Assembly (NCBI GenBank): GCA_020636435.1
Contig: JACJXX010000002.1
Coordinates: 1 to 64,000, forward strand
Origin: Lewinellaceae bacterium
GTDB taxonomy: Bacteria > Bacteroidota > Bacteroidia > Chitinophagales > Saprospiraceae
Direction of reading: 5' to 3'
DNA: 64,000 nt
Both the position numbers and the translations under genes were made by a program. Shown here in pieces: positions 8,051-16,002 of this stretch; position 1 is the stretch's first letter, and each line of letters begins with the position of its first letter. The notes below the pieces were generated by a model. The model was not told the origin of the DNA. It searched no databases and saw only the letters and a program-made list of their open reading frames with translations.

Positions 8051-8259
8051 TTGTTGGTTGCTTGTTGTTGGTTGCTTGTTGTTGGTTGCTTGTTGTTGGT
8101 TGCTTGTTGTTGGTTGCTTGTTGTTGGTTGCTTGTTGTTGGTTGCTTGTTGTTGGTTGCTTGTTGTTGGTTGCTTGTTGTTGGTTGCTTGTTGTTGGTTG
8201 CTTGTTGTTGGTTGCTTGTTGTTGGTTGTTGGCCCAACAACCGACAACCAACAACCGAC
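8051..8259. repeat. Heptamer-based array (14-bp unit, about 13 copies)
   Basis: From 8051 to 8231 a 14-bp unit ttgttggttgcttg repeats about 13 times almost perfectly; it can be read as two diverged heptamers. At 8233-8259 a second block of ACAACCG-type heptamers in the opposite sense follows. The array fills the whole space between the FKBP stop codon (8262) and the trmD start (8044), so any trmD-proximal promoter or leader would contain it. Confidence 0.95.
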
Positions 8260-8261
8260 AA

Positions 8262-8921
8262 CTAATTCACTTTCAGCAATTCTACCTCAAAGATCAGGGT
8301 AGCATACGGGCCGATCTTAGGGCCGGCGCCGCGGGAGCCGTAGGCAAGGTCCGAGGGAATATACAGTTTCCACTTCGAGCCTTCCGGCATCATTTGCAGG
8401 GCTTCCGTCCAGCCTTTGATCACCTGGTTGACGCCGAAAGTGGCGGGCTGGCCGCGTTCCACGGAGCTGTCAAATACGGTGCCGTCGGTCAGCATGCCGT
8501 GGTAGTGGACGGTCACCTTGTCGGTAGCGCCGGGCTTAGCGCCGGTGCCTTCCTGCAGGACTTCATACTGCAGGCCGCTGGGGGTTATCTTCACCTCCTC
8601 GCGCTGGGCGTTGGCTTCCAGAAAAGCCTTGCCTGCTGCTATATTTTCCTGGTATTGAGCGGCTTGTTTCTTCTCCATGTATTGCTGGATGATGGTATTG
8701 GCTTCCTCCATACTAAACTTCGGCTCGTTGCCGGCAAGTATATCGTGAATGCCGGCATTCAGCGATTGCTCGTCAATCTTGCCAAATCCCTGGCTTTGCA
8801 GGTTCTGCGCCAGCAGTATGCCCAGGCTGTAGCTTAATGAATCCATTTCTTGTTGTGCGTTTACGGATGAAAAAAGAAAGAGCCCTCCGAGGAGGAAGAC
8901 TGTGGTTTTGATCTTTTGCAT
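8262..8921 (-). CDS. FKBP-type peptidyl-prolyl isomerase, secreted
   Basis: A 219-residue exported protein. A signal peptide (about 1-22, ending VNA-QQ) is followed by an FKBP N-terminal dimerisation domain (SYSLGILLAQNL..., about 25-110) and a C-terminal FKBP domain (about 120-218) with VTVHYHGMLTDGTVFDSS, the active-site Asp and Phe region, GWTEALQMMPEGSKW and IPSDLAYGSRG. This is the FklB/Mip arrangement, acting as a periplasmic or surface folding catalyst. The TAG stop is followed at once by the heptamer array; with trmD next on the same strand, the two could be co-transcribed. Confidence 0.92.
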   Translation of the reverse strand: MQKIKTTVFLLGGLFLFSSVNAQQEMDSLSYSLGILLAQNLQSQGFGKIDEQSLNAGIHDILAGNEPKFSMEEANTIIQQYMEKKQAAQYQENIAAGKAFLEANAQREEVKITPSGLQYEVLQEGTGAKPGATDKVTVHYHGMLTDGTVFDSSVERGQPATFGVNQVIKGWTEALQMMPEGSKWKLYIPSDLAYGSRGAGPKIGPYATLIFEVELLKVN

Positions 8922-9208
8922 GGGTATTAATTTTTTTTTGGATTAAACGACGCGAAGAAAAGAAAATTATGGGAGAATTTCTGTATTCGGGTGTGACTTG
9001 GCTGGTGCGAACCCAGTTGGGGTTGTGCAATAAGCGTAGCTGGACAGGGTTTCAAAATACCAGATTCTTTTTTTGAAGAAAACTTGCGAAAAAAAAAAAT
9101 ACGGCGTACATTGTTGCCCGGCGCGTTCTTTTCATCTTGTGCTCTTTCTGGTACCAGCGCGGCACAGCACTTTTTCACCCCCCATTTGCCGGGTGTATTG
9201 CCCGGCAG

Positions 9209-9350
9209 GGCTACCTGTCTAACATTGGCCACACGGGTTGTTGTCCGTTACCTGTTGTCCGTTGACCGCTGTTGCAACTTGCTGGCTGCCAAACGTATGG
9301 CTGCCCAGCGCAACGGACAACCGACAACTGACCAACCTTAGACGGATACC
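9209..9350. repeat. Dispersed hairpin element, copy A
   Basis: The ends ggctacctgtctaacattgg (9209-9228) and accaaccttagacggatacc (9331-9350) are imperfect inverted repeats. The interior holds two 14-bp repeats gttgtccgttacct/gttgtccgttgacc and, inverted, acaaccg heptamers. The right-end sequence ttagacggatacc is shared with copies B (32335-32454) and C (55034-55146). It occupies most of the 438-bp gap 8922-9359. Confidence 0.65.
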
Positions 9351-9359
9351 CCCCGGCAG

Positions 9360-9535
9360 ATGAAAATGCTATGCTTTATGAAGAAATTGCTATCTTTTCT
9401 GTTCCTGATAAGTTGCTTGAGCAACCTGCACACTGCAAACTTGCACCGACCCGGTTCTGGCATTGATCCAAACCGGCGAAGATTGTTATGAATACGAACT
9501 GCGCATGTATGACCCACCCGCCTATGGCCCCCAAA
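9360..9535 (+). pseudogene. Frameshifted 5' part of the following T9SS protein
   Basis: An ATG at 9360 opens MKMLCFMKKLLSFLFLISCL, a good signal peptide, but the frame ends after about 43 codons. A second frame from about 9425 continues as plausible mature sequence (QTGEDCYEYELRMYDPP) and stops at about 9546, where the long frame of the next entry takes over. Three frames in a row give a coherent exported N-terminus only if two frameshifts are assumed, either real decay or base errors in the assembly. Confidence 0.5.
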
Positions 9536-10507
9536 ATAAATATTAACCGGACCGACTTGAGCAGCGGTTTTATTTTACCCGGTACTACAAGCAGTTGGCT
9601 GAGCCTTTTCAGCTTCAGCTTTGCCGGCCCGCCTCTCATACGAAAGGCTATTCTTTATAATGAGTTTCCACAGAATTTTCAACCGTGGCGACTCATTGCC
9701 GCCGACGATCTAGCCGGCAGCATCGTCACTTTTAACCTGGCCAACATCAACGAAAGCATCAGCCTGACAAATGTACCTTCGGGCCCGGTAACTAACAACG
9801 ACTTTATCGGCGTAAAAGTAGGGGACGTGTGGATCAGTTGTACCGTATGCCTGGAGCAGCGCAGCATTGCCCCCCTAGCCACGCTGCCACTGCGTTTGCA
9901 ACCGGCTCAGGGCCAGGCCGGGGAAATAATAGAACTTACCCTCTCTCCCGGCGCTGCGGTTCAGGGATTGCTGCTTCACGGCCTTGAACTACAGGTGAAC
10001 CCATCTCATTTTGAGTTGCTCGGCGTTAAAGGGGCGGCCGGCTTCGAGCTTCAGGAAAGCGGCTATCTGTTGGATCGGGCCAACGGATACTTTCGCGCCA
10101 TTTGGCTACCGCTGGAAGGCCAACCGCTGGGATTGGATAAGCAAGCCCGGCTCGTACTCTCAGTAAGGGCAAAAAAGGCCTTCGGCTCTCTCGACGAGCT
10201 GGTGCGCCTGCTCTCCCATTCTAACCTTTTCCCCGGCAAAGAGGGCATAGCCTGGCAATTGGCGCCAAACAACCAGGAGCCTTCCCTGGCCTGGCCCAAC
10301 CCGTTTCTGGATCAACTTACGTTTCCGGCAGGCAGCCAAGAGAACCAACTCTATATTTATGACGCCCGGGGCGCTCTGATGCACCAGTCAACGCTTGCGC
10401 CTCAGCAAAACTTACAATTAACTGTCGGCCAGTGGCCATCCGGCGTTTACTATTATCGCCGGCTCGAAGGCGGCCAAACCTATAGCGGCAGGCTCGTTAA
10501 GCAATAA
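9488..10507 (+). CDS. T9SS type A sorting-domain protein, N-terminus disrupted
   Basis: The frame encodes up to 339 residues; its first about 20 are probably not native. The middle resembles a cohesin-like or immunoglobulin-type beta domain (LRLQPAQGQAGEIIELTLS..., VQGLLLHGLELQVNPSHFELLGV). The C-terminal about 75 residues form a T9SS type A sorting domain: LAWPNPFLDQLTF, LYIYDARGALMH, WPSGVYYYRR and a final GRLVKQ. Such proteins are exported by Sec, pass the outer membrane through T9SS and are anchored or released after tail removal. The Sec signal lies in another frame upstream, so export is doubtful unless the frameshifts are errors. It precedes another T9SS gene by 60 bp. Confidence 0.75.
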   Translation: MNTNCACMTHPPMAPKININRTDLSSGFILPGTTSSWLSLFSFSFAGPPLIRKAILYNEFPQNFQPWRLIAADDLAGSIVTFNLANINESISLTNVPSGPVTNNDFIGVKVGDVWISCTVCLEQRSIAPLATLPLRLQPAQGQAGEIIELTLSPGAAVQGLLLHGLELQVNPSHFELLGVKGAAGFELQESGYLLDRANGYFRAIWLPLEGQPLGLDKQARLVLSVRAKKAFGSLDELVRLLSHSNLFPGKEGIAWQLAPNNQEPSLAWPNPFLDQLTFPAGSQENQLYIYDARGALMHQSTLAPQQNLQLTVGQWPSGVYYYRRLEGGQTYSGRLVKQ

Positions 10508-10567
10508 TTTGAAGAAAGGGACAGCCCTCCATTAAATTGGGCTGCCCCCCTGGAAATACATGATCCC

Positions 10568-13558
10568 ATGATAAAAAAGCTCCTATTGTTATTTAGCCTG
10601 ATATGGCTCTCCGCCCTTTTTCTGCCGGCACAGCAATTGTACTTTTTTGCTCCGCCGGCCAACAATTCCGACAATTCCCACATTGGCATCATTGACCTGC
10701 AAACCTGTGATACTACCATCATAGTGAGGTCTAGCCTGAATGCTCTTGCTTTTCATGCTGACAGTACGTTGTACGGTGTGCGAAAAGATACCATTTACAA
10801 AGTATCTCTGGAAGACGGCAGCATTAATTATGTGGCCGATTTTGGCTTGGCAGGGCAATATCCAACAGATAATATAGCTACTTACGGAATTGCAGCTATG
10901 GGCAATACTATTTTTGTGCTTTTCGGGCAACCTGCCTACAACCTGGGCAAATACAACGTGGCGACGGGAGCTACCATATTGGTAGACCCTACATTTTCTG
11001 GGTTAAATGCGCCTGGTGGCGCTGCAGGCCTAAGTGTTCGCAATGGGCAGCTCATTTCCAGCAACTGGGGTGGCGGTTTTTATGCTTTGGACACGACCAG
11101 CCTGGCCAATAACGAATTACTGTACCCTCACCCCGACTTTGAACCATTCTCCAACGCTATAGCCACGCTTCCTGTTAACTGTGATAGTTCACGGACGTTC
11201 ATTACTAACCTCTGGTATTTAGATACCCCTGAAGAAGAAGACATCATGGAAGTCAACTTTGCCACCCAAAGCCTGGAGCTGGTATGCAGCCACGATTTTC
11301 TGATCAGCAGCCTGTGGACGTACGAAGAATCCCTGCCCCCGCCCTGCGCCCTCAGCCTCGACCCCGACCAGGACGACAGCACGGCGCCGCTGTATACCTA
11401 CCGGGCCGACAGCAGCTGCGCCGGCGCGCCCATATCTCTGGTGGACGACGACCTTTCGCTGCTTTCCGAGATCGGCTTTATCGATAGCATCCGCATCGTC
11501 CTGAGCGGCGCGCCGGACGGGCCGCTGGAGTTCCTCAGTATTGGCCTGGTAGACAGCCTGAACGCTGTGGGCAGCGGAACCCACAGCCTGCTGCTCCGCC
11601 CTGCCGAGGGCGCCCCCAGCCTCGAGCGGTGGCGCGGCGCCCTCAGCGCTTTGGAATACCACAATACCGCCGCCCCCCTGCCCACATTCGGGCAGCGGCA
11701 GGCCACCCTGCTGGCCTACGCCGCCGGCAATGCCGCCGACACCGCCCTGGCCCTAATCCCCATTTTCAACACCACGCCTCCGGCCGGAGAGGATGGCAGC
11801 CTGGCGCTTTGCCCACAAGACAGCAGCTTCGGCCTCTTTGCCGCCCTGCAGGGCGCTCCCAGCCCGGGCGGCGCCTGGCAGCCCGGCAACGGCCTGTTCA
11901 ACCCCGCCGTTGACGCCCCGGGCGATTACCTCTACATCACTTCGGGCAACGGAGGCTGCCCCAGCGATACCGCCGCCGTGCGTGCCAGCCTGCTGCCTGA
12001 GCCCAGCTTCAGCCTGGGGCCGGATACCGTGCTTTGCCAGGCGGAAAGCTTCCTGCTGCAAGCTCCGGCAGGCCTGGGGGATCTCCGCTGGAGCGACGGC
12101 AGCAACGGCCCCAGCCTCACCGCTGCTACTTCCGGCACGTACTGGCTGCAGGCCGCCAATGCCGAGGGCTGCGCGGCCAGCGACACCATAGCCCTGAGCT
12201 TTTCGCATTTCGACAGCCTGCTGCTCAGCGCCTCCCCCGTTACCTGTTTTGGCGGCAGCGACGGCGCCGTCAGCGCCAGCCCGGCCGGCGGCCAGCCCCC
12301 CTACGCCTTCGAATGGGCAGGCGGCGCCTTTGCCCCTCCCCTGCCGGGCCTTCCGGCAGGAGCGTATGCCGTCACCGCTACCGACGCCTACGGCTGCACA
12401 CAGGCCGCTTCCATAATCGTCCCGGAGCCGGCTGAAATCCGCATTGAGGAAAGCCGGCAGCTTTGCCAGGGGCAGGAATACTCCTGGCAAGGGTACAGCC
12501 TTACCGCCGACACCAGCCTGTGCGCTGTATACCCGTCCGCCGAAGGCTGCGACTCCACCCTATGCCTCGCCCTCTCCTTCCTGCCCGCGCCTTCTATCGG
12601 CCTGCCGGACACGGCGAGCTTCTGCGAAGGCCAAAGCCTCACCCTCAGCGCCGGGCAGCATGCCGCCTACCTCTGGCAGGGGGGCAGCACGTCGCCCACC
12701 CTGGAGGTGAGCCAGCCCGGCGATTACAGCGTTACAGTTACCGAAACCAACGGCTGTACCGCTGCCGATACGGCTAGCGTAAGCCTGCGGCCGGCCCCGG
12801 GGCTGTGGGCGCAGGCCATTCCGCCGCTCTGTTTCGGCCAGGCCGGCGGCGCCATTATTGTCGACAGCGTAACCAACGGGCAGGCGCCGTTCGTTTACCA
12901 GTTGGAAGGCCAAAGCCCACAGGCCGGGCCCGTTTTCAACCAGCTGTCGGCGGGTGCCTACCGCCTCCTGCTCACCGATGCCGCCGGCTGCCGGGCCGAC
13001 ACTCTTCTGCCGCTGCCCGAGCCCTCCCCTTTCTTCGTCGATGCCGGCGAAGACCAAACCCTAACCCCCGGCGACAGCGTGCAACTGTCGCCCGTCACAG
13101 GCGCGGCCCTGCCCGCCTTCGCCTGGAGCCCGCCCGCCGGGCTGTCTTGCGCCGATTGCCCCAACCCCGTAGCCAGCCCTCTGGCCAGCCAATTGTACCG
13201 CCTCACCGTTACCGACAGCATGGGCTGCATGGCCAGCGACGAGGTGCTTGTCGCCCTGGCGCCCAGGCCAAAAGTAGCGGTGCCCAACGCTTTTTCTCCA
13301 AACGGGGACGGCGCCAACGACCGTTTGTTGCCCGTCAGCGGAGCCGAAAACATCAGGGTTGCCTACTTTCGCGTCTTCAACCGCTGGGGTGCCATGGTCC
13401 ACGGTGAAGAAGGCGCCCTCGTTGCCGAACTGGCAGGGTGGGACGGTACCTATAAAGAAGAGCCGCAGCCGATAGGCGTTTATGTTTATGCCCTGAGCCT
13501 GGAATGGCCGGATGGGCGCCGGGAAGTGCTGGGTGGGGATGTGGCGCTGTTGAGGTGA
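10568..13558 (+). CDS. Large secreted protein with SprB-type repeats and gliding-type C-terminal domain
   Basis: A 996-residue exported protein. Signal peptide 1-22 (MIKKLLLLFSLIWLSALFLPA); residues about 25-250 look like a beta-propeller-like domain of short strands; then Ig/PKD-like segments with repeated LCPGD/LCQAE-type starts (GPDTVLC..., DTASFCEGQSLTLS). Two SprB-like repeats follow (PVTCFGGSDGAVSASP...PPYAFEW and PPLCFGQAGGAI...). The C-terminal about 90 residues are the type B T9SS tail: VPNAFSPNGDGANDR, FRVFNRWGAMV, GWDGTYK and a final GGDVALLR. In this phylum such proteins are surface adhesins. GC content rises sharply after about 11.3 kb relative to the 5' part of the gene, which suggests a composite origin. 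Confidence 0.9.
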   Translation: MIKKLLLLFSLIWLSALFLPAQQLYFFAPPANNSDNSHIGIIDLQTCDTTIIVRSSLNALAFHADSTLYGVRKDTIYKVSLEDGSINYVADFGLAGQYPTDNIATYGIAAMGNTIFVLFGQPAYNLGKYNVATGATILVDPTFSGLNAPGGAAGLSVRNGQLISSNWGGGFYALDTTSLANNELLYPHPDFEPFSNAIATLPVNCDSSRTFITNLWYLDTPEEEDIMEVNFATQSLELVCSHDFLISSLWTYEESLPPPCALSLDPDQDDSTAPLYTYRADSSCAGAPISLVDDDLSLLSEIGFIDSIRIVLSGAPDGPLEFLSIGLVDSLNAVGSGTHSLLLRPAEGAPSLERWRGALSALEYHNTAAPLPTFGQRQATLLAYAAGNAADTALALIPIFNTTPPAGEDGSLALCPQDSSFGLFAALQGAPSPGGAWQPGNGLFNPAVDAPGDYLYITSGNGGCPSDTAAVRASLLPEPSFSLGPDTVLCQAESFLLQAPAGLGDLRWSDGSNGPSLTAATSGTYWLQAANAEGCAASDTIALSFSHFDSLLLSASPVTCFGGSDGAVSASPAGGQPPYAFEWAGGAFAPPLPGLPAGAYAVTATDAYGCTQAASIIVPEPAEIRIEESRQLCQGQEYSWQGYSLTADTSLCAVYPSAEGCDSTLCLALSFLPAPSIGLPDTASFCEGQSLTLSAGQHAAYLWQGGSTSPTLEVSQPGDYSVTVTETNGCTAADTASVSLRPAPGLWAQAIPPLCFGQAGGAIIVDSVTNGQAPFVYQLEGQSPQAGPVFNQLSAGAYRLLLTDAAGCRADTLLPLPEPSPFFVDAGEDQTLTPGDSVQLSPVTGAALPAFAWSPPAGLSCADCPNPVASPLASQLYRLTVTDSMGCMASDEVLVALAPRPKVAVPNAFSPNGDGANDRLLPVSGAENIRVAYFRVFNRWGAMVHGEEGALVAELAGWDGTYKEEPQPIGVYVYALSLEWPDGRREVLGGDVALLR

Positions 13559-13631
13559 GCCTGGAGTGAACGCACTTTGAGATTTTGGAAACCTCAAAGG
13601 TGGCTTTTCGGATTCCATTTTTTGGATAGTT

Positions 13632-13685
13632 CTAACCTGCCGGGGTTCGGGTTGATCCTGCATAGTTGAACCCGGCAGCGTTTTT
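13632..13685 (+). terminator. Hairpin with T-run; copy of dispersed repeat E
   Basis: CTGCCGGGGTTC (13637-13648) pairs with GAACCCGGCAG (13668-13678) and is followed by CGTTTTT. It lies 75 bp after the type B T9SS gene and could end its transcript. A clearly related sequence lies inverted at 49586-49640, so it may be a repeat that doubles as a terminator. Confidence 0.55.
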
Positions 13686-13785
13686 CCGGCCCCATCCATT
13701 TTTCAGAAATTTCACAACTCTGTTTCTGACCAACTTTCCGGCAGCCCACCTCAAAAGTTTCGATTTTACAGGGTATTCCGAATCA

Positions 13786-15912
13786 CTAATCCCCCCACCG
13801 ATACGTATCCACCTCCAGCCCCGCCAGGCCGATCACCCCATCGCCAGTCATCCGTCCATGTGCTGTACTGCAAGCACTTAAAACAACTAAATCAGCTTGC
13901 AGGTCAAGCGATAATATTTCCTCTGCGGTTAACAAACCATTGTCAGTATCAGAAGGCGCTAAGGCAACTGCCCCTGGAATCTCCGTTTTGCTAAAATCGT
14001 CTAATAACCCGTGGGTGGCTAAGTGGATAATGTATGCTTTTCGCATTTTCGGGAGTACCTCTGCCTTTGTTGCATGCTCTCCAATAAATGGTTCGATCCT
14101 CAGCAATCGGGCAATTTCACGTGCTTCTTGTTCGGCATGAGGTAAAGAGTCGAGTTGTTCTATAAATGTTCCTTTTTTTGTTTGAATTTTTGGCATGGTT
14201 GGGTTTCCGATGACTAATGTCTCTGATTCAGCATTTGGGGAAAGCTGATGTTTTTGCTTGTGAGTTAAATCCAACACCTGAATTGAAGGGGCGGTGAGAA
14301 TTGTGTGCTTTTCAATCAAGTATTTTCCATTCTCATCCATCAATGCAGGAAATGGTACGAATGTAAAGAATTGAGGAATAAATATAATCCTATGTTTCTC
14401 ATCTTCAGGCAAAAAGCTGGCTACAGGATAAATCAGTTGTCGGTATATTTCTTGCAATACTTCTGTGTCTGCTACATCAGAAGATTCCATTGCGACACCG
14501 CGCCCCCGAACTCCCATGGCGTCAAAAAATTCGGAGTTTAAACTCCGTGATTCATTGAAGATTTCTGGTATATGCGAGGACCAATCGATATTCTGAAAAT
14601 CTATTTTCCCGGTAGGATGAATGACCCAAATGTAAAGATCTAATGTCGGCTCTTGAGCCTTGCCGGCACTATTTATATAAACCAATGAATACTCTACGAG
14701 TGTCGCCTCTTGAGCTTTTGCGATTTTTCGAATCTGTTCAATGGTCGGAGAAGCCTCCGCTTGAAAAGATAGCTCAAAAGAAGCATTTTGCCTTCTTAAC
14801 AGTTCGATAAAGGCCCTTGCTCGTGCCCGTTCTGCAACTTCTAAGGCGGTATTCGCTTTTCCTTGAGCAACTAAAACTTTCTGAAGCAGGTGATACGTAT
14901 TCTGTTGAGTATCAAACAAGGAAATTTTATTAGCATCATCAAAACCGAGACTATCACGCAAGGACTCCAGGATTTCAATTCCAGCCCATAGCATTTTCTC
15001 TGATTCCTCAGTTTGACCAGTTTGAAATAGGATTCTTCCCAAATTCTCTAATATAACAGCTTCAAACCGGTGCTCGCCCATTTTTCGAACAATCGGAAGA
15101 GCTTCTTGAAAACACTCCATGGATTGAGAATACAGCCCTTTGGAATAATAGATCACTCCCAGCGCAACAAGAGTATGAACTTCTCCATAAGTGTAATTTA
15201 TCTCTCTGGCAAGGCGTAAGCTCTGCATCTGGCATTCCTGCGCTTTGTTATCATTCTTGGCGAGGTTGTAATAAAGTGCTAAATTTCCGAGAACGATTGC
15301 TTCACCCCGGCGGTCAAAAACTTCTCGTTTGAGTTGCAGGCTTTCCTGCAGGCACGCAAAAGCCTTTTCCTGTTCTCCAAGGGTCAAATACGACACGCCG
15401 AGGTTCGCCAAAGCTTGAGAAATTGACATTTTATCCTGGAGTTGCCGCATGATCGCCAGCATTTGTTCGCGGTAGTCGGCACTTTTGGAGTAGTGACCCA
15501 AAAAGTGATAGATATTCCCTAAATTCCCCAAAGCCTGGGCTTCGCCTCTACGGTCACTTACTGACCGCACTATTTCCAAACAACGTTCATAGCTTTTTAT
15601 CGCATTCCCATACTCGCCGCTAAGCATATAAGCCTGGCCCAAATTGCCAAGAGTAAAAGACTGCAGATACTGGTTTGGAGCCGTTTCAGCGGCCTTCAGG
15701 CTTCTGAGTTGATAGTCAATAGCCTTTGCCAGTTCGCCTTTAGCCATGTAGGTGTTGCCTATGGCGCTCAAAACCAAAATTTCACCTGGTGTGTCTTCAA
15801 TACGTTGGGTTATGCTCAGGCTTTGCGCTTGAAAATCTAACGCTTTGTCAAATTCGCTTAAGGCACGACGAAAGAATAAACTGTCCATTCTGGCTTGTAC
15901 TTTTTGCGCCAT
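13786..15912 (-). CDS. TPR-CHAT protein, damaged at both ends
   Basis: The 708-residue frame holds about seven TPR units of the 40-residue Rapsyn/LGN type (about 1-330: ...ALGNLGNIYHFLGHYSKSADY...) and a CHAT caspase-like domain (about 430-697). The expected dyad is present: His634 in HLATHG and Cys681 in LSACSTAHG. CHAT domains normally continue well past GDGVIGL; here the sequence departs after it (GLEVDTYRWGD) and stops, so the last strand-helix units are missing. At the 5' side the same frame continues above a single TAA (16003-16005) into more TPR sequence and then into an IS. The gene is AT-richer than its neighbours, suggesting acquisition. Related TPR-CHAT proteins act as proteases in type III-E CRISPR and other defence settings, but no partner is here. 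Confidence 0.8.
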   Translation of the reverse strand: MAQKVQARMDSLFFRRALSEFDKALDFQAQSLSITQRIEDTPGEILVLSAIGNTYMAKGELAKAIDYQLRSLKAAETAPNQYLQSFTLGNLGQAYMLSGEYGNAIKSYERCLEIVRSVSDRRGEAQALGNLGNIYHFLGHYSKSADYREQMLAIMRQLQDKMSISQALANLGVSYLTLGEQEKAFACLQESLQLKREVFDRRGEAIVLGNLALYYNLAKNDNKAQECQMQSLRLAREINYTYGEVHTLVALGVIYYSKGLYSQSMECFQEALPIVRKMGEHRFEAVILENLGRILFQTGQTEESEKMLWAGIEILESLRDSLGFDDANKISLFDTQQNTYHLLQKVLVAQGKANTALEVAERARARAFIELLRRQNASFELSFQAEASPTIEQIRKIAKAQEATLVEYSLVYINSAGKAQEPTLDLYIWVIHPTGKIDFQNIDWSSHIPEIFNESRSLNSEFFDAMGVRGRGVAMESSDVADTEVLQEIYRQLIYPVASFLPEDEKHRIIFIPQFFTFVPFPALMDENGKYLIEKHTILTAPSIQVLDLTHKQKHQLSPNAESETLVIGNPTMPKIQTKKGTFIEQLDSLPHAEQEAREIARLLRIEPFIGEHATKAEVLPKMRKAYIIHLATHGLLDDFSKTEIPGAVALAPSDTDNGLLTAEEILSLDLQADLVVLSACSTAHGRMTGDGVIGLAGLEVDTYRWGD

Positions 15913-16002
15913 GCTGCGTTGCTCATCACTCAGGTAGCTTTGGCTATCCTCATTCTTCGCGCCTTGCCTGGCACAAAAATTACTGCGCCATAATTGAACA
16001 CT

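Noticed and set aside
8045..8261. Gln/Asn/Thr-rich reading frames, including an N-terminal extension of trmD
   Set aside because: The 14-bp array has no stop in several frames; trmD starts at 8044 by homology.
13632..13685. Certain terminator
   Set aside because: Only moderately supported, since a homologous inverted copy at 49586-49640 shows that it is a dispersed repeat; kept as tentative.
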